64,000 bases of DNA from Paenibacillus sp. PK3_47 (GTDB lineage Bacteria > Bacillota > Bacilli > Paenibacillales > Paenibacillaceae): positions 6,448,001-6,512,000 of the forward strand of contig NZ_CP026029.1 of NCBI RefSeq assembly GCF_023520895.1. Reading direction: 5' to 3'. Made by a program: the position numbers and the translations under genes. Below, one piece after another: positions 26,393-34,445 of the stretch; position 1 is the first letter of the stretch; the number at the start of each line of letters is the position of its first letter. Under the pieces are notes generated by a model. The model did not search any database. It saw only the letters and a program-made list of their open reading frames with translations, and was not told the origin of the DNA.

Positions 26393-26899
26393 TTAACCAA
26401 ACAACCGGCTCATATAATACTCATCCACCCATTCCCCGTTCACCCTCAGCGACTTCCGTTTAATCCCTTCGATTGCAAAGCCGCTTTTGGTGTACAGCGC
26501 CACCGCCTGCTCGTTGTGGGTCATTACCGTAAGCTCCAGCCGCATAATGCCGCTGCCGGCAGCCCAGGCTTCAATTTCATTGAACAGCCTTGTGCCTATG
26601 CCCTTCCCATGATAGTGTTTCAGGATGCCAATAACAATATAAGCGCTGTGCCGGTTGCGCCTTGTGCTCTCGCCCATGACCGATATATACCCCGCCAGTC
26701 TACCCTCTGCAAACGCACCGATTATAGTTGACGTGTCAGCTGCGGCAAACTTCCCGATCATTTCCTGCACCTGCTGAACATTACTCTGCCTCTCATCCGG
26801 TTCCAGCAGCATAAAGGAGGTCTCTTTGTCCAGACGGTGCTGCAATTGCAGCAGCTCAGCAGCATCGTCCGGCATAAGCTCCCTCAGTAATATATCCAC
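26393..26899 (-). CDS. GNAT-family N-acetyltransferase
   Basis: A 168-residue acetyltransferase with the acetyl-CoA loop in LKHYHGKGIGTRLFNEI (about residues 92-108) and the ELTVMTHNEQAVALYTKSGF segment (about 120-140) of the RimL/YkwB type. It starts with GTG 26899, seven bases after GAGGGGG. It is 21 bases downstream of the glyoxalase-like gene, so the two may share a transcript. The target amine is unknown. Confidence 0.82.
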   Translation of the reverse strand: MDILLRELMPDDAAELLQLQHRLDKETSFMLLEPDERQSNVQQVQEMIGKFAAADTSTIIGAFAEGRLAGYISVMGESTRRNRHSAYIVIGILKHYHGKGIGTRLFNEIEAWAAGSGIMRLELTVMTHNEQAVALYTKSGFAIEGIKRKSLRVNGEWVDEYYMSRLFG

Positions 26900-26920
26900 G
26901 CTAATTCCCCCTCAACTGCT

Positions 26921-27274
26921 TCAACAACGGCAGATCATCAGGACATTGCCGTCCGGGTCCTTGAAATTAAACCAATGGTCATTCTCGATATCGGTTATAA
27001 TTTCCGCCCCGCTTTTCTTTACAAAATCATAAGCAGCATCAATATCCTCCGTGTTCAGATGAAAAGCCGGGATCTTCAGCACGGACTCAGCCGTAAAAAT
27101 CTTACTGTCCAGCACAAGCCCCGTCCCCTGCATCGGTACCACATACAAATGTCCAAACAGCACTTCGCCGTCAAGCGGTAATCCGAGCAAGCTGCAATAC
27201 CAGTTCTTTGACCGCTCAATGTCGCTAACCGGAATGAAGACGGCACCAATCTGATTCAGAATCGGACTTGTCAC
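26921..27274 (-). CDS. Glyoxalase/bleomycin-resistance (VOC) superfamily protein
   Basis: A VOC-fold protein of 117 residues, the usual length. IGAVFIPVSDIERSKNWYCSLLGL opens it, and WFNFKDPDGNVLMI near the C-terminus is the family signature; only some usual metal ligands are obvious. GTG 27274 follows AGGAGG by 11 bases and places the start just before the first strand; a longer frame reaches 27403 but adds a non-conserved, hydrophilic leader without ribosome-binding site. It is divergent from the potassium transporter gene. Confidence 0.75.
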   Translation of the reverse strand: MTSPILNQIGAVFIPVSDIERSKNWYCSLLGLPLDGEVLFGHLYVVPMQGTGLVLDSKIFTAESVLKIPAFHLNTEDIDAAYDFVKKSGAEIITDIENDHWFNFKDPDGNVLMICRC

Positions 27275-27362
27275 AGCAGGTATAGCCTCCTCTATGATTT
27301 TGCAGAATAGGTGTTGCTTTGTATGTAGTTCGCTAAAATACGGCAATATCCTGCCTCTTTTA

Positions 27363-27390
27363 TTGAAGCAAGGGAATCTTATGCTATAAT
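27363..27390 (+). promoter_or_regulatory. Promoter of the KtrB/TrkH gene
   Basis: TTGAAG (27363-27368), a 16-base spacer, and TATAAT (27385-27390), about 36 bases before the TTG start. Confidence 0.5.
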
Positions 27391-27425
27391 CTTGAAAGAA
27401 CATTTAGATGGTCAGGAGAATGAAA

Positions 27426-28772
27426 TTGGCTAACATATCCTTCGGGCGCCTGAGGCTCACGCCTCCCAAAATACTGTCTTTAGGCTTCATCCTGCTGATT
27501 GCGGTGGGCACGATACTGCTTTATCTGCCGGCCTCATCAACCGGAGAACGACTTTCGTTCATCGACGCGTTATTTATGGCGACTTCGGCTACTTGTGTTA
27601 CCGGACTTGCCGTTGTCGACACCGGGACACAGCTCACCGTTTTTGGGCAGGTTGTTCTGCTGGTGCTGTTCCAGTTCGGCGGACTCGGGTTCGTGACTAT
27701 GGCTACGCTCATTACGCTTGTACTGAACAAACGGATTTCCCTCAAAGACCGGCTGCTGCTGCAGGAATCCATGAACCAGAACTCCATGCAGGGAATCGTC
27801 AAGCTGATCCGCAGGGTGCTGATCTATTCCCTCGTTATACAGCTTAGCGGGGCCGCAGTGTTCGCCGCAAGATTTATGATGGAGATGCCTGCCGGTAAAG
27901 CGGTCTATTACGGATTTTTCCACAGTGTGTCCATTTTTAACAATGCCGGATTTGATCTCTTTGGGGATCTTCACGGGCCGTTCTCCGGAATTACCCGGTT
28001 TGTGGAAGACCCCATTGTAAATATCACGTCCATGCTGCTTATTTTTCTCGGCGGGATCGGGTTTATTGTGTTGTCCGATATCATTGATTTTCCCAAGCGC
28101 AAACGGCTTACCCTGCATTCCAAAGTCGTTCTCTCCACTTCTGCTGCGCTCATTCTGATCGGTGCACTCATCTTTTTCTGGCTGGAGCTGAATTCAACCC
28201 TGAAACCTCTGCATGCCGGCGGCAAAATCATGGCCTCCTTCCTGCAGGCGATTACCCCGCGCTCCGGAGGAGTTACTACTATTGATATTCCGCTCCTTCG
28301 CGAATCCACCCAGTTCCTGATGATTCTGCTGATGTTCATCGGTGCGGCTCCGGGGTCTACGGGCGGGGGGATCAAGGTTACAACCTTTGCCATTCTGGTA
28401 AGCACGGCTGTGGCAAGACTGCGCAAAAAAGAGGATATTGTCATGTTCCGCCACCGGATCTCCAAGGATACCGTGTACAGGGCTATTACGATGACCCTCC
28501 TGTCCCTGATGCTTATCGTTATCGCAACCATGCTGCTGTCTGTCACAGAGAGCGCTGACTTCCTGACTGTACTGTTTGAGGCGGTATCCGCCTTCGGCAC
28601 CTCAGGCATTACGATGGGGCTGACCCCGGAGCTGACGACTGCCGGCAAGCTGCTTGTAATCATTCTGATGTTCGTCGGCCGGACCGGCCCGCTTACATTA
28701 GCCTATGCGCTTAAGCCGAAGAAGAGTAAAGAGCTGTACCGGTATCCGGAAGGAAATATTACGATCGGGTAA
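27426..28772 (+). CDS. TrkH/KtrB-family potassium transporter subunit
   Basis: A 448-residue membrane protein, the ion-conducting subunit of Ktr/Trk K+ uptake. The four selectivity-filter loops are visible in order: SATCVTGLAVVDTG (near 48), FNNAGFDLFGD (near 170), TPRSGGVTTID (near 280), and AFGTSGITMGLT (near 390). TTG 27426 follows AGGAG by 7 bases; ATG 27420 is only 1 base away and is less likely. No KtrA/TrkA NAD-binding partner lies in this window, so it presumably pairs with one encoded elsewhere. Confidence 0.88.
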   Translation: MANISFGRLRLTPPKILSLGFILLIAVGTILLYLPASSTGERLSFIDALFMATSATCVTGLAVVDTGTQLTVFGQVVLLVLFQFGGLGFVTMATLITLVLNKRISLKDRLLLQESMNQNSMQGIVKLIRRVLIYSLVIQLSGAAVFAARFMMEMPAGKAVYYGFFHSVSIFNNAGFDLFGDLHGPFSGITRFVEDPIVNITSMLLIFLGGIGFIVLSDIIDFPKRKRLTLHSKVVLSTSAALILIGALIFFWLELNSTLKPLHAGGKIMASFLQAITPRSGGVTTIDIPLLRESTQFLMILLMFIGAAPGSTGGGIKVTTFAILVSTAVARLRKKEDIVMFRHRISKDTVYRAITMTLLSLMLIVIATMLLSVTESADFLTVLFEAVSAFGTSGITMGLTPELTTAGKLLVIILMFVGRTGPLTLAYALKPKKSKELYRYPEGNITIG

Positions 28773-28785
28773 GGATCACGTCATA

Positions 28786-28834
28786 AAAAATGCGACCCTC
28801 AGGCGGCATCAAGCCCTGAAGCGGTCGCATTTTT
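28786..28834. terminator. Bidirectional terminator
   Basis: AAAAATGCGACC (28786-28797) and GGTCGCATTTTT (28823-28834) form a 12-bp perfect stem shared by the convergent KtrB and 92-aa genes. Confidence 0.75.
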
Positions 28835-28839
28835 GCATC

Positions 28840-29118
28840 CTATTCTTCTTCTGCGTTATCCTGTGTATCAAGCGCGGCATCCAGCAGCCGGTTGTAAAGA
28901 TCATCGTCATTTTCAAGCAGCGAATCGATCTCCAGGAACTGCTCCTCACTCCCCGGTTCGCCGGCAAAGCTGAGGCTGTAATCCCACTCCGTACCCTTTT
29001 TGCTGAAAAATGTGATTTCGTACGGGGATTTATGATTTTCTACTGTAAATACAGTTCTCCCGATGAAGCTGTTGTCTTCCTCCTGTTTCAGCTCTGCTCT
29101 GATAATCTCCACGTTCAT
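28840..29118 (-). CDS. Hypothetical protein, 92 aa
   Basis: A small, acidic, soluble protein with N-terminus MNVEIIRAELKQEEDNSFIG and a C-terminal acidic stretch (LENDDDLYNRLLDAALDTQDNAEEE). ATG 29118 follows GGAAGG. An extended frame to 29214 has no ribosome-binding site. No motif gives a function and the family is not recognised. It is divergent from the aminopeptidase operon. Confidence 0.6.
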   Translation of the reverse strand: MNVEIIRAELKQEEDNSFIGRTVFTVENHKSPYEITFFSKKGTEWDYSLSFAGEPGSEEQFLEIDSLLENDDDLYNRLLDAALDTQDNAEEE

Positions 29119-29210
29119 GTTCTTCCTTCCTTTCATCTGTTTCTTCACATCCTCCAGTATAGCACTGATAGCAGTGAAATTCCTTCTCTTCGCACTGCAA
29201 TTGACTTTTT

Positions 29211-29239
29211 TCATCCGGCGGTTAATAATTTAATACAAT
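29211..29239 (+). promoter_or_regulatory. Promoter of the aminopeptidase pair
   Basis: TTGACT (29211-29216), 17-base spacer, TACAAT (29234-29239): a near-consensus sigma-A promoter about 40 bases before the GTG start. Confidence 0.65.
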
Positions 29240-29279
29240 GCTTGCAGAGTACTAAATTATAGCAAATGGAGGAATCCCA

Positions 29280-30512
29280 GTGACCGATTTTGAAGCAAAG
29301 CTTAACAAATATGCAGACCTGGCTGTTGAGATTGGGGTTAACGTTCAACAGGGACAAACCCTGGTCATCAGCGCGCCCATTTCAGCCGCAGAATTCGTGC
29401 GTAAGATCACCGCCAAAGCCTATGCCATTGGAGCAAGCCTGGTCAAGGTGAACTGGAGTGATGAGAGCATCACACGCCAGCAGTTTGAACACGCCGCACC
29501 GGAGGTCTTCACCAAGGCTCCAACATGGTTTGCCGGAGAGATGACCGAGCTTGCCGAGGAAGGTGCCGCATTCCTGCATGTCATTGCCGACAATCCGGAT
29601 GCCCTCAAAGGCATAGACCCTGAACGGATCGCCAATTTCCAGAAAACACGCGGCGCCGCACTTACCAAATACCGCGAGTACCAGATGTCCGATAAAGTCA
29701 GCTGGAGCATTGTCGCCATCCCTTCCGAGGCATGGGCCGAGAAGGTATTCCCAGATGTACCTGCAGAAGAGCGTGTAGATAAACTCTGGGAAGCGATTTT
29801 CCACACCGTACGCATTGACCGTGAAGATCCGGTAGCCGCATGGCAGGAGCATCTCGATAACCTGGAACAGAAAGCTGACGTACTCAACGCCAAAAAGTAC
29901 AAAAGCCTGCATTACATAGCCCCCGGCACAGATCTCACCATTGAGCTTCCGGAAGGCCACTTGTGGGCTCAAGGGGACAGCATCAATGCAAAAGGCCATT
30001 CTTTTGTAGCCAATATGCCGACGGAAGAAGTATTTACAGCCCCGCTCAAGACCGGCGTTAACGGTACCGTCAGAAGCACCAAACCGCTGAGCTACGGCGG
30101 AAATGTAATTGACAATTTCTCCATCACCTTTGAGAACGGACGGATTGTCAGCGTGAGCGCAGAGAAAGGCCAGGATTCCCTGGAGTATCTGATCGGCCTG
30201 GATGAAGGTGCAAAATATCTGGGGGAGGTTGCTCTCGTTCCGCACAAATCACCGATCTCTGAATCCAATATTCTGTATTTCAACACTTTGTTTGACGAAA
30301 ATGCCTCGAACCACCTGGCCATCGGCACAGCCTATGCGTTCTGCCTGGAAGGCGGTAAAGAAATGAGCCAGGATGAGCTGATTGAGCGCGGCCTTAACAC
30401 CAGTGTAACGCATGTCGATTTCATGATCGGTTCCGCCGAGATGGATATCTACGGTATTACTGCTGACGGAACCCGTGAACCGGTATTCAAAGGCGGAAAC
30501 TGGGCTTTCTAA
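29280..30512 (+). CDS. M29-family aminopeptidase, first of tandem pair
   Basis: A 410-residue zinc/cobalt aminopeptidase of the AmpS/PepS (M29) type. Metal-ligand segments are PTEEVFTAP (Glu), GEVALVPHKSP (Glu), ENASNHLAIG (His), and THVDFMIGS (His and Asp). It starts with GTG, nine bases after GGAGG. The next gene, 36 bases downstream, is a clear paralogue with the same motifs, so the two arose by tandem duplication and are co-transcribed. A cytosolic role in peptide turnover is expected. Confidence 0.9.
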   Translation: MTDFEAKLNKYADLAVEIGVNVQQGQTLVISAPISAAEFVRKITAKAYAIGASLVKVNWSDESITRQQFEHAAPEVFTKAPTWFAGEMTELAEEGAAFLHVIADNPDALKGIDPERIANFQKTRGAALTKYREYQMSDKVSWSIVAIPSEAWAEKVFPDVPAEERVDKLWEAIFHTVRIDREDPVAAWQEHLDNLEQKADVLNAKKYKSLHYIAPGTDLTIELPEGHLWAQGDSINAKGHSFVANMPTEEVFTAPLKTGVNGTVRSTKPLSYGGNVIDNFSITFENGRIVSVSAEKGQDSLEYLIGLDEGAKYLGEVALVPHKSPISESNILYFNTLFDENASNHLAIGTAYAFCLEGGKEMSQDELIERGLNTSVTHVDFMIGSAEMDIYGITADGTREPVFKGGNWAF

Positions 30513-30548
30513 ATAAAAGACTTGCGGAATACAGGAGGAAATATAACT

Positions 30549-31805
30549 ATGTTAAGTTTTAAGCAGAAGCTGGAGAATTACGCACTGCTCGCAGTGAAAA
30601 TCGGAGTGAACATCCAGCCCGGCCAAACGCTCGTACTGAACGCCGATATCGCCGCAGCCGAGCTGGTACGCCTGGTTGTCCGCAACGCGTACGAAGCCGG
30701 CGCTAAGCTTGTCAAAGTCAACTACACTGATGAGCAGGTGACTCGTACCCGCTACGACCTTGCTCCGCGGGACAGCTTCCTTGAGCCGCCGCAATGGCAG
30801 GCGGATGAGCTTGCCGACCTTGCACGGGGCGGCGCTGCTTTCATGACGATCATCTCCACGAATCCGGACCTGTTAAACGGTGTAGAGCCGGGGAGAATCT
30901 CCGATCATCAGCGTACCCACGGCCAGGCTATGGCTCCTTACCGCGAAATGATGATGAGCAATCAGGTCAGCTGGTGCGGGCTCGCTTTCCCTTCACCGTC
31001 CTGGGCAGCCAAAGTGTTCCCGGAGGCCCCCGCTGAAGAGCAGGTAGAACTGCTGTGGAATGCCATCTTCCAGGCTGTCCGTGCCGACCTGGAGAATCCG
31101 GTAGAAGCCTGGACTCAGCATCTGGACGGCCTTAAGCAGCGCTGTGATATGCTGAACGCCAGCAAGTTCCGCAAGCTGCATTATACTGCCCCTGGTACAG
31201 ACCTGACCATAGAACTGCCGGAAGGCCATATCTGGTGCCAGGCAGGTGCGGTGAACAGCCGCGGCGTATCCTTCCTGGCCAATATTCCGACAGAGGAAGT
31301 CTTCACTGCTCCCCTCAAAACAGGCGCGAACGGTACTGTCAGCAGCACCAAACCGCTCAGCTACGGCGGGAATATCATCGACCAATTCTCACTCACCCTG
31401 GAGAATGGCAAGGTTACAGACTTCAAGGCTGAAATCGGCCATGAAGCATTGTCTTCCCTGCTTGCCATGGATGAAGGCGCCGCTTATTTCGGCGAAGTTG
31501 CCTTGGTTCCTTACCACTCCCCTATTTCAGAGAGCGGAATCCTCTACTACACGACACTGTACGATGAGAATGCCTCCTGTCACCTGGCACTGGGGGCTGC
31601 CTATGCGTTCACCCTGCAGGACGGGATCTCCATGACCAAGGAGCAGCTGATCGAAAAAGGCATGAACCAGAGCCTGACGCATGTTGATTTTATGATGGGC
31701 TCACCGGAAATGAACATTGACGGGATTACTGACGATGGAAAAAGCACGCCGATTTTCCGCAACGGCAACTGGGCGTCACCACTTGATTTTTCGGTAAAAA
31801 TATGA
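30549..31805 (+). CDS. M29-family aminopeptidase, second of tandem pair
   Basis: A 418-residue paralogue of the preceding gene with the same metal-site segments: PTEEVFTAP, GEVALVPYHSP, ENASCHLALG, THVDFMMGS. ATG 30549 follows AGGAGG. It differs from copy one in several substrate-side positions (for example ENASCH versus ENASNH), consistent with different peptide specificity. The terminator at 31819-31861 ends the operon. Confidence 0.9.
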   Translation: MLSFKQKLENYALLAVKIGVNIQPGQTLVLNADIAAAELVRLVVRNAYEAGAKLVKVNYTDEQVTRTRYDLAPRDSFLEPPQWQADELADLARGGAAFMTIISTNPDLLNGVEPGRISDHQRTHGQAMAPYREMMMSNQVSWCGLAFPSPSWAAKVFPEAPAEEQVELLWNAIFQAVRADLENPVEAWTQHLDGLKQRCDMLNASKFRKLHYTAPGTDLTIELPEGHIWCQAGAVNSRGVSFLANIPTEEVFTAPLKTGANGTVSSTKPLSYGGNIIDQFSLTLENGKVTDFKAEIGHEALSSLLAMDEGAAYFGEVALVPYHSPISESGILYYTTLYDENASCHLALGAAYAFTLQDGISMTKEQLIEKGMNQSLTHVDFMMGSPEMNIDGITDDGKSTPIFRNGNWASPLDFSVKI

Positions 31806-31818
31806 ATTAAATAAATCA

Positions 31819-31866
31819 AAAAGCCCTGTTTTTCTTTTTAATGGAGAAAAATAGGGCTTTTTTTTC
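31819..31866 (+). terminator. Terminator of the aminopeptidase operon
   Basis: AAAAGCCCT (31819-31827) and AGGGCTTTT (31853-31861), with a run of T after it. Confidence 0.75.
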
Positions 31867-31935
31867 GTTAAAATCAATAGTTAATCTGCATAATAACCCA
31901 ATTTTAAAATTTAGTTCAAATATTTTTCACAATAT

Positions 31936-31953
31936 TGTTGAATTTATTTCACA
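31936..31953. promoter_or_regulatory. Fnr/Rex-like palindrome
   Basis: TGTTGAATTTATTTCACA matches the Fnr pattern TGTGA-N6-TCACA at 8 of its 10 specified positions and has a perfect right half (TTTCACA). It lies about 97 bases before the small membrane gene. A TACAAT at 31966-31971 could be its -10. Weak evidence only. Confidence 0.25.
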
Positions 31954-32049
31954 ATTATGTCACAATACAATTAAGGATTGAATTTCCAATCCGATTGGCA
32001 TGTCAGACTCCCGCTTCCGCTGCATAATACTTTTTAGGAGGTCATTCTG

Positions 32050-32223
32050 ATGAAAGAAACCTTCAACCAGGACCTGGAGCCGAATGAGCCGGAACGTGCA
32101 GAAACCTATGCTCCTACGGAATCCAGTATTGCTGCATCCAACGCGATCAAATACACAGCCTACATCATGCTACTATTCGGTTTTTTATATTTTCTGGTTG
32201 CCTACCTTGGCCCGATGCTTTAA
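32050..32223 (+). CDS. Small single-span membrane protein, 57 aa
   Basis: A 57-residue frame with AGGAGG placed 10 bases before its ATG. The N-terminal half is hydrophilic and acidic; residues about 35-55 (YTAYIMLLFGFLYFLVAYLG) form one membrane segment. A hairpin terminator follows (32259-32292). It matches no family I can name. An Fnr-like site upstream may hint at redox control, but that is speculative. Confidence 0.65.
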   Translation: MKETFNQDLEPNEPERAETYAPTESSIAASNAIKYTAYIMLLFGFLYFLVAYLGPML

Positions 32224-32258
32224 GCATGCTACTTATATAGAATCTATAGAAAGCGCTT

Positions 32259-32297
32259 ACGGCTGAAATCTCTTGAATGAGGTAACAGCCGTTTTTA
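32259..32297 (+). terminator. Terminator after the 57-aa gene
   Basis: ACGGCTG (32259-32265) pairs with CAGCCGT (32286-32292), followed by a T run. Confidence 0.6.
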
Positions 32298-32322
32298 TTT
32301 GACATTAGTGTTATATAAAAAA

Positions 32323-32360
32323 AAACTTCACTTCCCTGTCACGGAAAGCGAAGCTTTTTT
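32323..32360 (-). terminator. Terminator of the MBL/TetR operon
   Basis: CTTC and CTT blocks on the minus strand pair with AAG and GAAG blocks across a short loop (about 32323-32356), followed by a T run on the minus strand. It ends the three-gene operon that starts at 34380. Confidence 0.5.
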
Positions 32361-32364
32361 TATG

Positions 32365-33054
32365 TCACCAAGACAGAACTTTACGGATCCAGCTCACCGC
32401 TGCAGGCTGCCAGATCCCCTCCATACGGGACAGCAGCCAGTCAACCGCCTCTTCACGGGTACCTTCAAACTGGGGAATTTGGTTGCTCTCCATCCAGTGC
32501 TCCGCGGTTTCAAAGGAAGTGCTGTTCCAGCCGTTCGTTTCCCCTTCGGCATTATGTCTTTCCTGTACTCCGGATATTACAATATCCAGCGTGCCCTGCA
32601 GCTCGGTGAGCGCATTATCAAAGGCTGTTTTCTTCTCCTTAGCCTTCATATCCCCCTGCACACGGAGCTGACGGGTCTCAATTCCCTGATGGGAACGGAT
32701 AATTTGCAGGAGGGTTACTGCTTCCCTGCTGGCCAGCCCGTTATTGTACCGTTCCTCCAGCGGCTGGGAGCTGCCGGCAGCCTTCACATAAGCCGGGAAC
32801 CACTCCCGGGAGACGAGAACTGCTTTTTTCTTGATGAATTTGCCGTATCCTGCCAAGCCATCGCCAGGGAACCGCGCACGCCACTGCCATGGATCAACCT
32901 CTGTACCGGTATGCCAGTTCTCAGCCTTAGTGAGAGCATTTACAGAAGGATGCTCAGGAATCAAGGCTGCGAGCGGTACAATTCCGAGCCGGGCAATGAC
33001 TTCCCCCATCTCTTTATAAGTCGTTACAATACGCTGCTCTTCTGCGTTCTTCAA
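32365..33054 (-). CDS. AlkZ-related protein (tentative)
   Basis: A 229-residue cytosolic protein. The segments PWQWRARFPGDGLAGYGKFIKKKAVLV and EAVTLLQIIRSHQGIETRQLR resemble winged-helix proteins of the AlkZ/YcaQ-like group, but the catalytic region of true AlkZ glycosylases is not clear, so a DNA-repair role is not claimed. It starts with TTG, about 8 bases after AGGAGG, and lies 15 bases after the TetR stop, in the operon with the MBL hydrolase. Confidence 0.45.
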   Translation of the reverse strand: MKNAEEQRIVTTYKEMGEVIARLGIVPLAALIPEHPSVNALTKAENWHTGTEVDPWQWRARFPGDGLAGYGKFIKKKAVLVSREWFPAYVKAAGSSQPLEERYNNGLASREAVTLLQIIRSHQGIETRQLRVQGDMKAKEKKTAFDNALTELQGTLDIVISGVQERHNAEGETNGWNSTSFETAEHWMESNQIPQFEGTREEAVDWLLSRMEGIWQPAAVSWIRKVLSW

Positions 33055-33069
33055 AGACCTTTCCTCCTC

Positions 33070-33657
33070 TTACTGATGATCTTTCCCTTCAGAGCCCATG
33101 CAGTGTATTCCTGATAAATAAGTGTTAATCAGACGGGCGAGACTGTCTTCAAGATTTACAGGCAGCCCGAAGCCCCCTTTGTTCTCAATGGATGTAAATC
33201 CGTGCAAAATGCTGCGGAAGCCGCGGACTGCATGAATACTTCCCTCTTCTCCAAGCCTATAGCCGGCCAGCACCTGAATGATTAGCGACAGGATACGTTC
33301 GCTTGCCTCCTTCAGTTCGGTGTCTCCTTGTTCCGGCGCCTTAAGCGTTGTTTCGTAGAGTCCCGGATGCTGCCTTGCAAAACCGACATAAGCCTGTCCT
33401 ATGGCATGCACTGCAGCATCACCGCTAAGGCCTTCCAATGCCTCTGACATGCCCGTATACAACTGATCCAATCCGTAAACCGCCATTAATGTGCGAAGTC
33501 CTGCAAGCCCCTTAACGTGATTATACAGCGACGGAGAGCGAACACCTAGCCTGGCTGCAAGTGCAGCCAGCGTGACAGCTTCTATTCCCTGCTCATCCGC
33601 CAGTTCTGCCGCTGTCTTAACCAGCGAATGCGTATCCAGTCCTGCCCTCGGTGACAT
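33070..33657 (-). CDS. TetR/AcrR-family regulator
   Basis: A 195-residue repressor. The N-terminal helix-turn-helix is VTLAALAARLGVRSPSLYNHVKG (about residues 29-52); the rest is a helical ligand-binding domain of the WHG type (GFRSILHGFTSIE). It begins 3 bases after the MBL stop, with its ribosome-binding site GGGGG inside the MBL end. Twin palindromes upstream of the operon (34398-34412, 34422-34436) are its likely operators. Confidence 0.88.
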   Translation of the reverse strand: MSPRAGLDTHSLVKTAAELADEQGIEAVTLAALAARLGVRSPSLYNHVKGLAGLRTLMAVYGLDQLYTGMSEALEGLSGDAAVHAIGQAYVGFARQHPGLYETTLKAPEQGDTELKEASERILSLIIQVLAGYRLGEEGSIHAVRGFRSILHGFTSIENKGGFGLPVNLEDSLARLINTYLSGIHCMGSEGKDHQ

Positions 33658-33660
33658 AAA

Positions 33661-34380
33661 CTATTCCCCCTCTTTCTTAAGCTGTATCTGGGCAGTACGA
33701 ATCGCCTGCTTCATTTGGTCTGCCGGAGCTTTCAGCAGATTCCCGTGACCGGCGGCCAGAACAGACGGTGACAACTTCAGCAGCCGCTCTGCGCTGGATA
33801 CAGCCTGCTCCTTGTTCCATGTGGCCATTGCCGGGAAAGGGAACCATGGAACCACAGTACCGGCCACAGCCACTCTCCCAAAGGTCTGAAAAGCATCTCC
33901 GGCAATGACGGCATTGCTGCGCGAATCCAGAAAAGACATCGACCCCGGAGTATGACCGGGTGTGCTGACCGCACGTAATGAGCCTACACTATCTCCATCC
34001 TCAAGCAGAACATCAGGCTTCGTTGTTACTTTGGAAGGTACGCTTCCTTTAATGGGTGTCTGCGGCTCTCCCGGCCATAAAGACTGGTCACCGGCCAGCA
34101 AAGCGGCATCCCGTGAGGAGATATAGACAACTGCCTCCGGATAGTGCTGCTTTACCACATCCAGTGCTCCCACATGATCAGCATGTGCATGAGTAAGGAT
34201 GATGCGTGTGACCGGCTTATTCAGCTTGGCGGCTGTACTGACGATCCCCTTCAGACAATAGGACATTCCAGCATCAATAAGGGTAAGCCCCTGATCTTCA
34301 ATAACAAAGTAGCAGTTAACCGGGAAGAATCGAGGCAACCAGGTAAGCTGCAGTAAATTACCTTCTTGAATTAGTCTCAT
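33661..34380 (-). CDS. Metallo-beta-lactamase-fold hydrolase
   Basis: A 239-residue MBL-fold protein. The metal signature HAHADH (THAHADHVGALD) is near residue 63, followed by STPGHTPGSMSF with a further histidine near 135, AGDAF near 152, and AAGHGN near 208. These complete the zinc site. Quorum-quenching lactonases and glyoxalase II share these features; the substrate cannot be assigned. First gene of the TetR-controlled operon. Confidence 0.85.
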   Translation of the reverse strand: MRLIQEGNLLQLTWLPRFFPVNCYFVIEDQGLTLIDAGMSYCLKGIVSTAAKLNKPVTRIILTHAHADHVGALDVVKQHYPEAVVYISSRDAALLAGDQSLWPGEPQTPIKGSVPSKVTTKPDVLLEDGDSVGSLRAVSTPGHTPGSMSFLDSRSNAVIAGDAFQTFGRVAVAGTVVPWFPFPAMATWNKEQAVSSAERLLKLSPSVLAAGHGNLLKAPADQMKQAIRTAQIQLKKEGE

Positions 34381-34394
34381 ATGTATCCCTCCGT

Positions 34395-34438
34395 AAACTA
34401 ATGATATTAGTTTAAATATAAACTAATATCATTAGTTT
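34395..34438. promoter_or_regulatory. Twin TetR operator
   Basis: Two 15-bp palindromes, ACTAATGATATTAGT (34398-34412) and ACTAATATCATTAGT (34422-34436), are themselves arranged as 20-bp inverted arms around AATA. They lie 15-60 bases before the MBL start and overlap the expected promoter; strong evidence for autoregulation by the TetR protein. Confidence 0.75.
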
Positions 34439-34445
34439 TGCAATC

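Noticed and set aside
28705..29262. A 185-residue plus-strand frame
   Set aside because: Antisense to the 92-residue gene and through a terminator; composition is not protein-like.
32248..32261. A cre (CcpA) site AGAAAGCGCTTACG
   Set aside because: Similar to the consensus but downstream of the 57-residue gene and part of its terminator region; no gene start nearby.
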